A DNA stretch of 64,000 nt from Phytopythium helicoides. Its lineage: Eukaryota; Oomycota; Peronosporomycetes; Pythiales; Pythiaceae. Numbering within the stretch: position 1 is the stretch's first letter; every line of letters begins with the position of its first letter. The stretch spans positions 558,001 through 622,000 of the forward strand of contig JANFNE010000012.1 in assembly GCA_024867545.1 (NCBI GenBank), read 5' to 3'. This document shows positions 42,294 to 52,893 of this stretch, piece by piece. The translations under genes and the position numbers were made by a program. A model generated the notes under the pieces. The model had not been told where the DNA came from and searched no databases. It was given only the letters and a program-made list of their open reading frames with translations.

Positions 42294-44383
42294 GGCGGCT
42301 TGAGGTTTAGAAGAGGGGAGGGCGGCTGGCGGCTCGAGGGCTTTTTCTGGAATGAAAAACAGGCTCGAGCTCCCTCAAGAATGGGAATTTATGTGATGTC
42401 GACGGTAAACTACGTGACGTCGACCCGCGCTGACTTGCTGCGAGCATACTCTGCGCAAGTGAAGGAATCTACGGTGCGGGATAGAATCAGATCGAGACGA
42501 GATATGTACTTTTACAAGTGCTTTGAACCTAAAAACACGCAACTCGCTGTATTGATACATGGAGGGGTTTACGGAACGAGACACTCGCCTCCACTATAGA
42601 CGGAAGTTTACGCGCATAGATTACTTGCAGCGGCCCATAGTGAGCGCCACAGGAACCACCTGCGAGAGGACAGGCGCGCCGTCGAAGCTTTCGGCCCGCG
42701 CTGGATGCGCTCGTCGTCGGCTCGCGGGCCGCTCTTTTCGACGGCGATGCCACTCTGCGGCGAGCTGATTCAGTCCACGTCGGAAGAGCCTGTGGCTGGC
42801 GGCCCAGCGTGTCAAACTCTGTGGCGTGGCTTCCTTCTGCGATGATCATGATGGAGCCGCGTTCCGTAGTCGCCCGCGGGTCTCTCAGACCCGCGGGCGA
42901 CTACGGAACGCGTCTCCACGGAGGATATCCGTCCGGAAGCCAACCGGCCCGCGGATCAGATCCGCCTTGGCCGCGGACGCCATGCGGATGTCATGCCGAC
43001 GCCATACTTTGCAGAGCAAGATGCGGACGCCATGGTACGTAGATTGCGGCCGAGTCTTGGTCCGCGCTGTGATGTTCGCAGCACCGAGGGGCGTGACTCA
43101 CGAGGCATACAAACGCTAAGTGAAAGATGTGCCAACCGGATGGGCGGTAGAGAGAGACAGACGGGCGGCTTATTCGGGGGGAGATGGATTTCATAGACAC
43201 TCCACGGGAAGTAATTTATTGAGCCAATCCGCGCGTGGGTTCGGCCCGCCAGCTGTCACCGATACAAACACCAAGACGAAACACGAGCCAGCACCCACCA
43301 CGCTGGACCCGGGTCGGGCTGCGGCGCTTCACGAAATGTATGTCACCCAAAACCCGGCCCGCGAGTGGCCAGTAAAGACCGTGGCTTTGAACCGAACACT
43401 TGGGCGATGGAACCGCTCGCAACGAGCCAGGGAGAAACCAGTCGCACTGGGCACCGCAAGTAGCGCTGGGAGAAAAACAAAAATCAAAAGCAAAAAAAAA
43501 CAGTGCAACTGGACGCTCGCGGCACAGCCCAAGCGAGGAGGATCCAGCGATATCAAGTGCTGTAATCGCCGCGCTGCGCTGCGCTGGATGATGACAAAAG
43601 GTGGCGCATGAATCCTAAAGACATGCGCAGTCAACTTCAAGGTGGGCGTCTCACCTATGAGACGCTGTATGGTATACAGAAGAGCAGTGGGTGCGCGTCG
43701 CACACACGGCCACATACAACCATCAAGTCATGGCGGCCGGTACCGTACCGCCCTGTCTGGTGCGCAATCGAGTCAAAATTTATTCCACCGGAATTTGGAC
43801 ACCACGCACTGTACTGTTGCGCACTTCAACTGCTTGCACTTGGCTCTCCAGCTCACGTGTGCCACTGTTCGCTCGTCACATTTCGAGTCCCGCACCACCA
43901 GGTCCAGCAGACCACCGCTACAGCTTCGCTCTAGCAACGTTATCCTCTTTTCCTGCTGCTGAAATGGCCCTCGAAGCAGTCTCTCTCGAAGTGGAGCGAA
44001 CGGAACCGGCGGGTTGGCAGAAAGAATTTGTCTCCTCTCCTCTCCATCATTGCTGGTGGTGGTGTCGACCTGCTTGCTGATAAACATGCGAATTCACATC
44101 CACGTCGTTTTTTTTTTTTTTTTTTCTGCTTGAACGACACCGAAATGAACAAGTCTCAACTCCCCGGCCAACCACTGTCAAGACTAGCAATCCCCATCAA
44201 CCGCGTCTGAATCTGAATCACAGTTCGGCGTCACACGCCGCTCACCTTTCAATGAGCAAAATCCACTCTCACACTACATGAAGCGAATGCTCGTCAAGCG
44301 CGGAAAGATCGCGACGCGACCACTCAACGCCACGCCTGACTCGCAAAAGGAGTCCTGCGTCGCGGCACAAGCAAAGACTCGAG
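42294..44383. other. Long intergenic region with perfect hairpin, no supported gene
   Basis: 2.1 kb between diverging genes. Contains the perfect inverted repeat at 42858-42912 (listed separately) and a homopolymer of T at about 44109-44126. Open frames are present (for example 43120-43611) but not protein-like. Confidence 0.45.
42858..42912. repeat. Perfect 26-base inverted repeat with 3-base loop
   Basis: Left arm 42858-42883 (begins CGCGTTCCGTAG, ends GGGTCT), loop CTC (42884-42886), right arm 42887-42912 is its exact reverse complement. I compared all 26 pairs by eye and found no mismatch. The pairing stops sharply on both sides. Confidence 0.9.
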
Positions 44384-47300
44384 ATGCCTTCACTCACGCT
44401 GCTGGTGGTCTGTCTATCCGTGCTCGTCTGCGTCGGCGCCAATGCTATTGACTACGACTCCATGACGTGGGCGAGCTGGACCAAGCGTATACGATGCCGC
44501 CGTGGCAAACGATTCATTGCACCAGTGTACGCCAACGGCCCGCGAGTGCGCGCCAAGATCCTCGCAGGCCGACGCAATCACGCTGCAGCAGCTTCGCGAT
44601 GGCGAAGGCATCTTTCGCCAGCGCGTCAGCAACGTCGCAGGTGTCGAGTCGTTCGACCGCGTGGCGCTCGAGTTCATCCAGACCTGATGCACACTACGAG
44701 AATGACACCGCGGCATTTGCCATCTCAGTGGGGATCTCGGCTTTACCATTGCCCTCGAGCTTTGACAGACAAAGCGACAACGACTCGAGCAGTGTATTCG
44801 CTGCCGCCGTGGACCAAGAGCGGATGCGAATCATTGGTGCACTGCGATCAGGGGACGGTTGAGAAGCTGCATCTATTCGGATCGACCATGCGGCTGCTGG
44901 ACTTGGCCCTCGACGGAGAGACGTTCTACCCCATCGACCTTAAGCCGTGGGTCGACGTTCATCTCGTATTGGCATCGTCCTCGGCTTCAACGGCACTCGA
45001 CGATCCTTTTACAAACCTGAAAACTCGACTTTCCATCGCAAGATTGCTGCGAGCAGCAAGCGTCGACTCCTCTGACATACTCCTTCGGCCTCTTCAAGGA
45101 CAGAGAGCAATTGCCTGTGGAGATGCATCGATAGACGTGCCGTTCTCGGCCTACAGCATGGATGTAGCGCTCATAGCTGCCGAAGTTCACGTCGAGTCGG
45201 CTCATCTCTTCCCAGTGATCATTCGGCGTTTGCTCAATGCTACCAGTGGACTCGATGCAGGGACGACTTTTTCGCTCGCACTTGCAGATGCTGTAAGCTC
45301 TGTGGACCCACAGCTAGCTTTGATCGCGGTAGATGTTGATTCTGCGACCCCCGCCAGTTCACCCGCTTCCTCGTCCGCTCAACAGGTATCGTCCACTTCC
45401 GAAGGGTGCATTGTGAGTTTTACTGTGAGCGATTTCCCAATCAAATCGTTAGAGCAGCGAAAATGGCAAGTGCTCGACGGTATGCTGTCGCTTGTCGATC
45501 CGTTCTCGGTGTCGAACCTGGTGGTTAGCTTCGATAGCGTCTCTATATTGACGCCGTCGGCAAAAGAGGACGCGATTGCGCTCTCCAGTGACTGGAATGA
45601 ACCCGTGCGAGTGCTTGAAGGTTCCGATTTGTCGCCTATAAACGCGAATCGATATCATCTCCTGCTGAAAGTGAATACGATGGACGGAGAAACGTTGGAC
45701 TGGGTGAAGCTTCGCGAGTTTGTGGTTGAAAATGTATCCTCGAGTGACTCGGAGCTCCGCGATTTGCTTTTGGGCGGTACGTCGACAATTTCCACTTCCT
45801 CCATTGTATTAGATGACATCTATGAGGCGTCAACCATGGCCACAGATATGCCAGAAACATTTGTGGATTTCAGTCTGACTCTTGTGCTCGCAAAGGACTT
45901 TGAGGTTAATGTCACGTGTACCGAGCGTCGAGCAGCTCGCGACGTTTTCCAGCTCTATGCGGTCCGTAGTGCATTGGTGTTGCTACTCCAGCAGATTGGG
46001 ATTGTGGACTCCGACTTGTTATTGCTATCGAATCTCTCCGCATCGCTTCCTGTCGGCTCTGTACCGCCCACATGGGTGCAGGCATCAAAGTTGGACTTCC
46101 GAGTGGGCATTTTGGACGAAAGCCAGCGCCAAGGTGTTCGACGAATCGTGCTCTCTCGAAGGTTGGTGACTACCATTGCGACATACTCGCGTGGATCACT
46201 GGCTCTTGTCGCTCAGAGCGTCAATATTCGTGCTGATAACTCTTTAGCTCGCCCAAAGTATCTTCCTGGTAGCCTATTGTCATTCCCGAGTGCAAGTGCC
46301 GCATCAAACAGCATTGAGCGAGTATCCGTTCCATTGACAGAGGCAGCGCCTCTTTCATATTTCGTGTACCAATTTCACGTCCCTGACTCGACGAGCTCCT
46401 CACCAGCCTCCTCTATTCAGTGCAACTGGGCGTCAACCACTCTTCATAAAACCAAAGTGTGCTTTTCCATTCGTATTCGAAGCGACCTGAGCTCGAAGAG
46501 GCTGTTCCTTCGGGAGATTTCCAGCGTCAGTCATCTCACAGGCGCTTCGCTCGTATTGCCTACACCTACTCGAGTCACGCCGACCAATTGGTCTCTGGCA
46601 GTCGCCGCAGCAACCGCTATCAACTCATCGATCTCTGGATTGGCTCAATGGATAGTACCTGCTGCATCAGACGGGCTTGTGACGTGGACTTTCGCCACCG
46701 AACTTGACTCCTCGTTTGCTGGTGACGCTGCTTGGTCGTTGCAATTGGCCTTTAGCTACATGGAAGGCCCTGATCCTGACAACCGGGTCGCAACCAACGC
46801 GTTCTCATTGATTATGTCGATCAACGGCACTACTGGTGACTTGGTGATGCACAAAGTGAACGAACTCAATGTGGAGTCCCACGAACCGGCAGATCCATCA
46901 GAAACTAAACTTCCTCCACATATCCTCGTGAGCTCTAGCCTCCCGAACATTACGATGCTGCGCACGGGTAGCGCTACGTCCGCCGGTGCTATTGTCACGT
47001 CTGGTGTGAAAGTGGCGATCGACCTCAGCATCAACACGTCGGTCTCATGGGGGATGTATTCGACACCAGATTCCGTCTCAAATTCATGCTCCGAGTGTTT
47101 AACAAACACCGCAGCTGTAGCTGCGTGCGCAAACTCTCCAGGTGCCTGTGCTTCAATGACGACGTGTTTTCAGTCTCTTGCCGATTCGAATCTACTGATA
47201 GCAGCGTCGACTCTATCGTCTGCATCGGCAATCGACTTTTCGTGGGCGCTTGATCAATGCCTCTCGCCATCCGATGATACGCTTTGGCCAGAGACACTGA

Positions 47301-47773
47301 TGCCAGTGCTGAATAATACGTATCGGTGTCTGTGGACGCGGCAGTGTCCGTTAGAAATGGCGACGATGTCAACAAAGCGAGTTGCTCTTTACCATGAACC
47401 TGCCACGCAACTCGTGCAATCTCTAGGCGGTGATGTTACTCTGCTCTTCACGCTTGACGTTGACGGCGGAGAGTTCGAAGGTGGAGAGACGCGCACATAT
47501 ACGTTCTCGGGATCATTGTCACCCAGCAACATCGATGATGCGCAACAACAACTCGGTGATGCTCTAACTGATCTGTATCGCTCGTTCTCAACGATAGCTC
47601 TGGTTGAAGTGGTGGCGACTACGAATGCAACCGAAGGAGTGGAGCTGTCACTTCAGTACTCATTCCTAGGCAGGCTCACCATTCCGTTCCTGTCCGTTCT
47701 CAACAGTTCCAATCCTATCACCGTAAGCGTCAAGCAATCCAGCGAGACCCTGACACTTGAGTCCATCGACTGA
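44384..47773 (+). CDS. Giant secreted protein with Cys module, paralogue 2, N-terminal frame disturbed
   Basis: About 1129 codons open from a good signal peptide (SLTLLVVCLSVLVCVGANA). It is a paralogue of the 16.1-kb gene: Ser/Thr-rich, secreted, with one cysteine module (CSECLTNTAAVAAC at about 47090, ending CLWTRQCP). Between about 44485 and 44862 the main frame reads as an unlikely Arg-rich sequence. The protein-like sequence lies first in the next frame (QLRDGEGIFRQRVSNVAGVE, up to 44684) and then in the third (PDAHYENDTAAFAISVGISA, up to about 44858). These match the paralogue's EGVEANLTLRLDAF and FRVVVSLGLTL. Three single extra bases, one in the GGGG run near 44853-44856, explain this and return to the starting frame. 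Function unknown; probably wall or matrix. Confidence 0.75.
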   Translation: MPSLTLLVVCLSVLVCVGANAIDYDSMTWASWTKRIRCRRGKRFIAPVYANGPRVRAKILAGRRNHAAAASRWRRHLSPARQQRRRCRVVRPRGARVHPDLMHTTRMTPRHLPSQWGSRLYHCPRALTDKATTTRAVYSLPPWTKSGCESLVHCDQGTVEKLHLFGSTMRLLDLALDGETFYPIDLKPWVDVHLVLASSSASTALDDPFTNLKTRLSIARLLRAASVDSSDILLRPLQGQRAIACGDASIDVPFSAYSMDVALIAAEVHVESAHLFPVIIRRLLNATSGLDAGTTFSLALADAVSSVDPQLALIAVDVDSATPASSPASSSAQQVSSTSEGCIVSFTVSDFPIKSLEQRKWQVLDGMLSLVDPFSVSNLVVSFDSVSILTPSAKEDAIALSSDWNEPVRVLEGSDLSPINANRYHLLLKVNTMDGETLDWVKLREFVVENVSSSDSELRDLLLGGTSTISTSSIVLDDIYEASTMATDMPETFVDFSLTLVLAKDFEVNVTCTERRAARDVFQLYAVRSALVLLLQQIGIVDSDLLLLSNLSASLPVGSVPPTWVQASKLDFRVGILDESQRQGVRRIVLSRRLVTTIATYSRGSLALVAQSVNIRADNSLARPKYLPGSLLSFPSASAASNSIERVSVPLTEAAPLSYFVYQFHVPDSTSSSPASSIQCNWASTTLHKTKVCFSIRIRSDLSSKRLFLREISSVSHLTGASLVLPTPTRVTPTNWSLAVAAATAINSSISGLAQWIVPAASDGLVTWTFATELDSSFAGDAAWSLQLAFSYMEGPDPDNRVATNAFSLIMSINGTTGDLVMHKVNELNVESHEPADPSETKLPPHILVSSSLPNITMLRTGSATSAGAIVTSGVKVAIDLSINTSVSWGMYSTPDSVSNSCSECLTNTAAVAACANSPGACASMTTCFQSLADSNLLIAASTLSSASAIDFSWALDQCLSPSDDTLWPETLMPVLNNTYRCLWTRQCPLEMATMSTKRVALYHEPATQLVQSLGGDVTLLFTLDVDGGEFEGGETRTYTFSGSLSPSNIDDAQQQLGDALTDLYRSFSTIALVEVVATTNATEGVELSLQYSFLGRLTIPFLSVLNSSNPITVSVKQSSETLTLESID

Positions 47774-48057
47774 TTTTGACCTTCACGAACAGAGGAGAGT
47801 CTATTGAGCCGTGCACACACTATCCAGTTTTGTTTTGTTTTTGTCTTGTCCTTCGCTTACAGTGCAATTGCTAGAGTAGGACCGAACGAGACCAAGCAAC
47901 AGAAACTGCGAAATGAATCACGCTAACAACGATCACCAGAAATCTAGGGCCCGAGTATACCGCACAACTGCCTTGGTCCAAACCCGGAAGTGATGGCGCG
48001 AAGCGTGAAGCAAATCGATTGCTTGCAGCCTTCTTCTTCACCATAGAGTCCGCACGA
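47774..48057. other. Convergent intergenic region
   Basis: Under 300 bases between converging genes; contains T-rich stretches near 47828-47850 suitable for 3' end formation. Nothing else seen. Confidence 0.35.
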
Positions 48058-48450
48058 TTATCTCGGCTTGGTTTGGCCTCCTTTCCTCGACTCCTTTTTC
48101 TCACTCTCAGCTCGTTTCAGCTCTTGATATGCAGAATACGACGCAACGCCAAGAGCAGCAAGTGCGCCGAAGGCCATGAACGCAGAAGAGAGACCGCCTC
48201 TGTTTTCGGAGGCCGGGCTGGCTTCACTTGCTTGGTCTTCGTGTCGCAAAGGTGGATCCAACCCGGTGCGTTGAGCGAGGTCGTTGAGTCTTTCATCAAT
48301 ATCAGGGCGATGAGCCAGGGATGCATTATGAAGAACTCCATTGACAAAGCGTCGCTCTTGTTTTGTCAGCATTGTTCGGCCCGAGTTGTCATCGCGCTGG
48401 CGTATCAAAGCAGCCAAGCCGCGCTGGGAGACTCCGGGTTGACGTTCCAT
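48058..48450 (-). CDS. Small protein with single C-terminal membrane segment
   Basis: 130 residues from the ATG at 48450 (the frame opens a little further upstream without ATG). The N-terminal two thirds is polar and helical (TMLTKQERRFVNGVLHNASL, DIDERLNDLAQRTGL). One hydrophobic segment follows (SSAFMAFGALAALGVASYSA, about residues 88-107) and then a short, strongly basic tail (KKESRKGGQTKPR). This is the topology of a tail-anchored or inner-membrane helper protein. No family recognised. It lies convergent to the giant secreted gene and diverges from the oxidoreductase gene. Confidence 0.6.
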   Translation of the reverse strand: MERQPGVSQRGLAALIRQRDDNSGRTMLTKQERRFVNGVLHNASLAHRPDIDERLNDLAQRTGLDPPLRHEDQASEASPASENRGGLSSAFMAFGALAALGVASYSAYQELKRAESEKKESRKGGQTKPR

Positions 48451-48786
48451 TGCTTTATCACTGACGGTTGACGGGAGTCTCAGTTCGTGGCTCAAATGCC
48501 AAGCATAGGCAAGCCTGCCATGTCAGACAAGCGACTCCAGCACTTCCGAGGACGAGATGCTCAGGACTGGACTGACGATCTGAGCAACACAAAAAAATGT
48601 GCGATCCAGCTGTTGATGCACCCATATTGCCGCGTTCTGTTCTGTGAGACCCAAGTTGTCGTGCTGGACAGATTCGTCAGGCAAGCACTGACGAATCAGC
48701 ACCTAAAAGCCGCATGAACTGGAACCATTCTTCTCCACGCGATCCTGACGACTGCTCATAACTCGATTCGTGCTCCACCTCGGAAG
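48451..48786. other. Divergent intergenic region
   Basis: 336 bases containing the promoters of the small membrane protein and of the oxidoreductase. A short inverted repeat, TTCGTCAG...CTGACGAA, lies at about 48672-48694. No gene seen. Confidence 0.35.
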
Positions 48787-49860
48787 ATGAAGACCGTCCA
48801 CGTGACACACTTTGCAGTCGAGGGGAACGTGGCGTTCGTCGCGGATGCCCCTGCTCCAGCACTCCCTGAAAGCAACAAGGACTCTCATCCTTCGGCGACT
48901 CAACTGCGGATCAAGGTGCTCGCATGTGGACTCAACCCCGCCGACTGCAGACTCATGGATGGCAGCGTATCGCTCGTGATGAAGCCCAAGCAGTTCCCCT
49001 ACGTCCCCGGCCTTGACATCTGCGGTATTATCGAGGAGATCAGCGACGCATCACAGTCTTCGTTCAAAGTCGGTGACCGAGTCATCGCTGCGTTGCCGCC
49101 CATGAAGATCGGCGGATTAGCCGAGTATGTCGTGGTCGACAGCAATCACGCTGCACTCGCACCTCCAGCTGACTTATTCTCTCCGATCGATGCAGCGTCG
49201 TTGCCAACCGCGGGATGCACCGCGCTCCAGGCAGTCAAAGATGCTGGTGTGAAGATTGGAAGCAGAGTCGTTGTCATTGGCGGCTCTGGAGGTGTCGGGT
49301 CTCTTGTCGTGCAGCTCTCCAAGGTCATGGGGGCGTCTTTTGTGGCTGCAACGTCGACGAACCGCGAGCTCGTGGCGTCTCTCGGCGCCGACCTAGTCGT
49401 TGACTACCGTGTGTCCAAGTGGTGGGAGGCGGTGGACCCGCAGTCGATCGATGCTGTCATCGATTGTGTGGGCTGTGACGACTCGTGGAACCACTGCGAC
49501 GTTGCACTGCGTCGAGGCGGCCGCTACGTCGCCGTGGCCGACAGTCCCGAGTCGGAGGTGCGCAACCCCTGGCAGCTGCTCACCTTTGCGTTTCGCATCG
49601 CTCGACGCGCGTTAAACCCGTTCTCACCAAGCTACTCACTCGTGAGCTGCTTTCCAAAGGCGACGGAGTTGCAGGAGCTCGTGGCTGTCATGACAAGCAG
49701 CGTCGATGGAGGGAGCAGCAACAACAGACCGCGACCGCGCGCGGTGCTGGACCCATCGACGCCCGTCTCATTTTCTCTCGAGGGCGTGTGCGAGGCGCTG
49801 AGGCTGCAGCGCAGCCACCGCGCGAGGGGCAAGCTCGTCGTGCGCGTCCAGAGCGCGTGA
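48787..49860 (+). CDS. Quinone oxidoreductase-like MDR protein (zeta-crystallin/RTN4IP1 type)
   Basis: 357 residues, single exon. Medium-chain dehydrogenase/reductase fold without the structural zinc cysteines. The N-terminal GroES-like half includes LRIKVLACGLNPADCRLMDG, QFPYVPGLDICGIIEEI and FKVGDRVIAALPP. The NADPH-binding Rossmann motif is VVIGGSGGVGSLVVQLSK (about 159-176), followed by ATSTNRELVASLGADLVVDY. The family reduces quinones or enones with NADPH; substrate unknown. There is no N-terminal targeting peptide, so probably cytosolic. The final 50 residues (AVLDPSTPVSFSLEGVCEAL, KLVVRVQS) are the expected end of the catalytic fold. Confidence 0.88.
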   Translation: MKTVHVTHFAVEGNVAFVADAPAPALPESNKDSHPSATQLRIKVLACGLNPADCRLMDGSVSLVMKPKQFPYVPGLDICGIIEEISDASQSSFKVGDRVIAALPPMKIGGLAEYVVVDSNHAALAPPADLFSPIDAASLPTAGCTALQAVKDAGVKIGSRVVVIGGSGGVGSLVVQLSKVMGASFVAATSTNRELVASLGADLVVDYRVSKWWEAVDPQSIDAVIDCVGCDDSWNHCDVALRRGGRYVAVADSPESEVRNPWQLLTFAFRIARRALNPFSPSYSLVSCFPKATELQELVAVMTSSVDGGSSNNRPRPRAVLDPSTPVSFSLEGVCEALRLQRSHRARGKLVVRVQSA

Positions 49861-50148
49861 CAGCCCGCATCCATCCGTAGCACGTCACAGACTTCAACTT
49901 GATCCTGTTAAACGGAATGTTTGTATTATGTCGCCGATTATCAATATCATCAGCCATGCGCAATCGGGCGAGTACATGTATACTCCACTTCATATAGGTC
50001 CTCTATTCGGTGTCTTACAGTATTCCCGCGGCTTCGGTACCGTGTTGGGTGGCCTTCCCCTGCCTTCGCCAAGAGCTACTTTGGCATACTGAGCGCAAGT
50101 GACTCTCTGCGTCACTCGCCAACTCGCCGCCCACCCCCGAAGCGATCC

Positions 50149-51606
50149 ATGCAGTCGTCGCTGCGCCGCAGTTCGCGCGCGCTGCTCGCCGGCCGCGGCC
50201 GCAGCCGCGCGCTGTCCTCCGCTGCCACCTCTGGCGCCGACAAGCGCTACCAACCAGCCAATCCTGTGCCCGAGAGCGTGCTGGCGAACGCGCACTCGGA
50301 CGAGATCTTCTCGCCAGGCTTCGCCGTCAAGGGCCAGCACCTGCACGGCAAGCCCGCGTACCTGGACTTCCAGGCCACCACGCCCATGGACCCGCGCGTG
50401 CTGGACGCCATGCTGCCGCACATGACGTACGCCTTCGGAAACCCGCACTCGACCACGCACGAGTTCGGCTGGGACGCCGACAAGGCCGTCGAGCACGCGA
50501 GGGAGAGCGTCGCCAAGCTCGTCGGCGCCAACGCCAAGGAGATCATCTTCACCTCGGGCGCCACAGAGTCCAACAACGCCATCCTCAAGGGCGTCGCGCA
50601 CTTCTCCAAGGCCAAGAAGAAGCACATCATCACCACGCAGATCGAGCACAAGTGCGTGCTCGACTCGTGCCGCGTGCTCGAGAGCGAGGGATTCGACGTC
50701 ACCTACCTGCCCGTCGCAGAGAACGGACTCATCGACCTCGACCAGCTGCGCGCCGCCATCCGGCCCGACACGGCACTCGTCTCGGTCATCGCCGTGCACA
50801 ACGAGATCGGCGTTGTGCAGCCCCTCAAGGAGATCGGAGCCATCTGCCGCGAGCACAAGGTATTCTTCCACACCGACGCCGCGCAAATGCTCGGCAAGCT
50901 CCCCATCGACGTCAACGAGTTGAACATCGACGTCATGTCGCTCTCGGGCCACAAGGTCTACGGACCCAAGGGCATCGGTGCCATGTACGTGCGCCGCCGC
51001 CCGCGCGTGCGCCTCGAGCCCATCATCTCGGGCGGTGGACAGGAGCGCGGTCTGCGCAGTGGCACACTCGCGCACCCGCTCTGCGTTGGCTTTGGCAAGG
51101 CATGCGAGGTTGCGGCCGAGGAGATGGAGAACGACCACCGCTGGGTCAGCTACCTGTCCAAGAAGCTCTACGACGGCATTACGAGCCAGATCGAGCACGT
51201 TGTGCTCAACGGCGATCTCGAGAAGCGGTACCCGGGCAACATCAACCTGTCGTTCGCGTACGTCGAGGGCGAGTCGCTCCTGATGGCGCTCAAGAACATT
51301 GCCGTGTCGTCGGGCAGTGCGTGCACGAGCGCGTCGCTCGAGCCGTCGTACGTGCTGCGCGCCATTGGCGTCGGCGAGGACCTGGCACACACGTCAATCC
51401 GCTTCGGCATTGGCCGCTTCACGACCGAGGAGGAGATCGACTACGCCGTGGAGCAGTGCGTCAAGCACGTGACGCGCCTGCGCGAGATGAGCCCGCTGTG
51501 GGAGATGGTCCAGGAGGGCATCGACCCCAGCACGATCCAGTGGAGCCCAGGACGCCCACCACCACTAAGCCGCGAGCTAGCTAGCAGTCGCGTCAGGTGC
51601 GAGTAG
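50149..51606 (+). CDS. NFS1: Cysteine desulfurase, mitochondrial (iron-sulfur cluster assembly)
   Basis: 485 residues from the ATG at 50149, single exon. Supplies sulfur from cysteine (giving alanine) to ISCU in the mitochondrial Fe-S assembly complex, with PLP as cofactor. The N-terminal presequence ([20 protein letters not shown]) is Arg/Ser-rich and amphipathic. Key motifs: [57 protein letters not shown]-lysine in [15 protein letters not shown], and the active-site cysteine loop [19 protein letters not shown]. The usual C terminus ([11 protein letters not shown]) is present, followed by about 25 extra residues ending LASSRVRCE, unusual for the family and possibly lineage-specific. No frame problems. 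Confidence 0.95.
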   Translation: MQSSLRRSSRALLAGRGRSRALSSAATSGADKRYQPANPVPESVLANAHSDEIFSPGFAVKGQHLHGKPAYLDFQATTPMDPRVLDAMLPHMTYAFGNPHSTTHEFGWDADKAVEHARESVAKLVGANAKEIIFTSGATESNNAILKGVAHFSKAKKKHIITTQIEHKCVLDSCRVLESEGFDVTYLPVAENGLIDLDQLRAAIRPDTALVSVIAVHNEIGVVQPLKEIGAICREHKVFFHTDAAQMLGKLPIDVNELNIDVMSLSGHKVYGPKGIGAMYVRRRPRVRLEPIISGGGQERGLRSGTLAHPLCVGFGKACEVAAEEMENDHRWVSYLSKKLYDGITSQIEHVVLNGDLEKRYPGNINLSFAYVEGESLLMALKNIAVSSGSACTSASLEPSYVLRAIGVGEDLAHTSIRFGIGRFTTEEEIDYAVEQCVKHVTRLREMSPLWEMVQEGIDPSTIQWSPGRPPPLSRELASSRVRCE

Positions 51607-51657
51607 GCATTTTTTAACATTGGTCGCATGCACTAGCGAATGTAGGATCTTGTTCTC

Positions 51658-52492
51658 TCATGACACTCGGCGCATGAGGTGGTCGAAGCGAGCCTCAAGT
51701 GCGGCCTCGGGGGAAATATACCCCAGCGCCTCGAGCTCCTGCTTCTTGGCCCTCGCGCGTTCATTGAGCGCAGCGATGCGGCGCCGCTCGCGCGCCGAGA
51801 TCTCGTCCTTCACCGCGCGCTTCATGCGGGCGAAGATCTCGGCCGGCGACTTGCCGCGCGTGTAGCTGAGCGGGTTCCGCCGCGACGCGAACGGCTCGCC
51901 AATCACGTTTGTCCCTGCACGAAAGCCAAGACCACGTCAGCGCGAGTCGACCAATTGCACGTCCAGATCGTTAGGACTCACGCAGCGGCACGGTCTCGCC
52001 TCGCGCGTCCCACCGCGCCTCGAGTGGATCCTCTGCCGTGCGCTGCGGAATCTCAAGTTCTCTCGGCGCCTCAACCGCGCGGCTGGAGCTCGCGAGTAGC
52101 TGCCGCTTTCTCGCCTGCAGCGCCTCGAGGCGGCTGCGCCTCGCACTTCCCTCGCCAGCAGACGCCGCCAACCGCTCAAGCTCCGCGATCTCCCGCTCCA
52201 CGCTCGCTTCCCCCTCTCCCAGCCTCGGAGCCGCTCTGCAGCTGGCAGCGAGGCTCCATGCGCTGGCCGCCTCCATCGCGCGCTCCAGCGGCCACCGCCA
52301 TCGCAGCGCGCCGTACTCGCCTCTCAGCGCGCTCTCGTCGCTCTCCTGGGCCCCGCAGGCCTCCACGGCGCGCGCCACCGCCTCCACCACGCAGCTGAGC
52401 GTCTCGAGTGCACATCGCAGCGCCGGATCCTCCCCGCGCGGCCCCGCGGCCTCGCAGTCGCCGGCCCTCGACCGCCGCCTGGCGCGCGGCAT
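51658..52492 (-). CDS. Uncharacterised Arg/Glu-rich coiled-coil protein
   Basis: Two exons, 52492-51982 and 51914-51658, join across a 67-base intron (phase 1), giving 255 residues. It is rich in Ala, Arg and Glu. Predicted helices include EASVEREIAELERLAASAGE (about 105-125) and RLEALQARKRQLLASSSR. The second exon is better conserved-looking: NVIGEPFASRRNPLSYTRGK, SPAEIFARMKRAVKDEISAR, then LNERARAKKQELEALGYISP. No signal, membrane helix or catalytic motif. I do not recognise it. A structural or nucleic-acid-associated role is compatible with the composition. It is tail-to-tail with NFS1, only 51 bases apart. Confidence 0.68.
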
Positions 52493-52893
52493 GAGCCGTC
52501 ACCGTCACTTCAACTCGCCGCGACCCTCAGCCTGCCTGCCTACCGCGCCAGACACAATAGTTGGCAGGCGGAGCAGGGAATAGCTCTAGCAGAGCTCCCC
52601 AACACGCAAATCCGCATGTTGGCGTTTGTATGGTTGCCTCGGCTCTGCTGCCGCGCCGCGGAAAATGACTGGCTATGAGGATACCCGCCGGCCGCCCGCG
52701 CCGCCGAGGAGCTCATGGAGCCTCACTTTCTGCTGACTGCTCTGCTGGGAACGTCTCCCGGGTGCGTGTGCCTCGACCTCCTCCGCCGTCTGATGGCGTT
52801 GATCCCTCGCTAATCTCGCGTGCACCCGCAGCATCTGAGCATCCAGGAGGACACAGGCCACAAGCGGCGTTGCTGAGTGTGGCTAGGTCCACC
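52493..52893. promoter_or_regulatory. Promoter and leader of the UbL-eL41 gene, possible 5'UTR intron
   Basis: 401 bases between diverging start codons. A plausible leader intron is 52762-52831 (GGTGCGT donor, CACCCGCAG acceptor, 70 bases), which would leave a leader of about 62 bases before ACCATGC at 52894. Leader introns are common in ribosomal protein genes. Not proven. Confidence 0.4.

Noticed and set aside
49990..51390. 466-codon minus-strand open frame
   Set aside because: Antisense shadow of NFS1 with the same biased composition.
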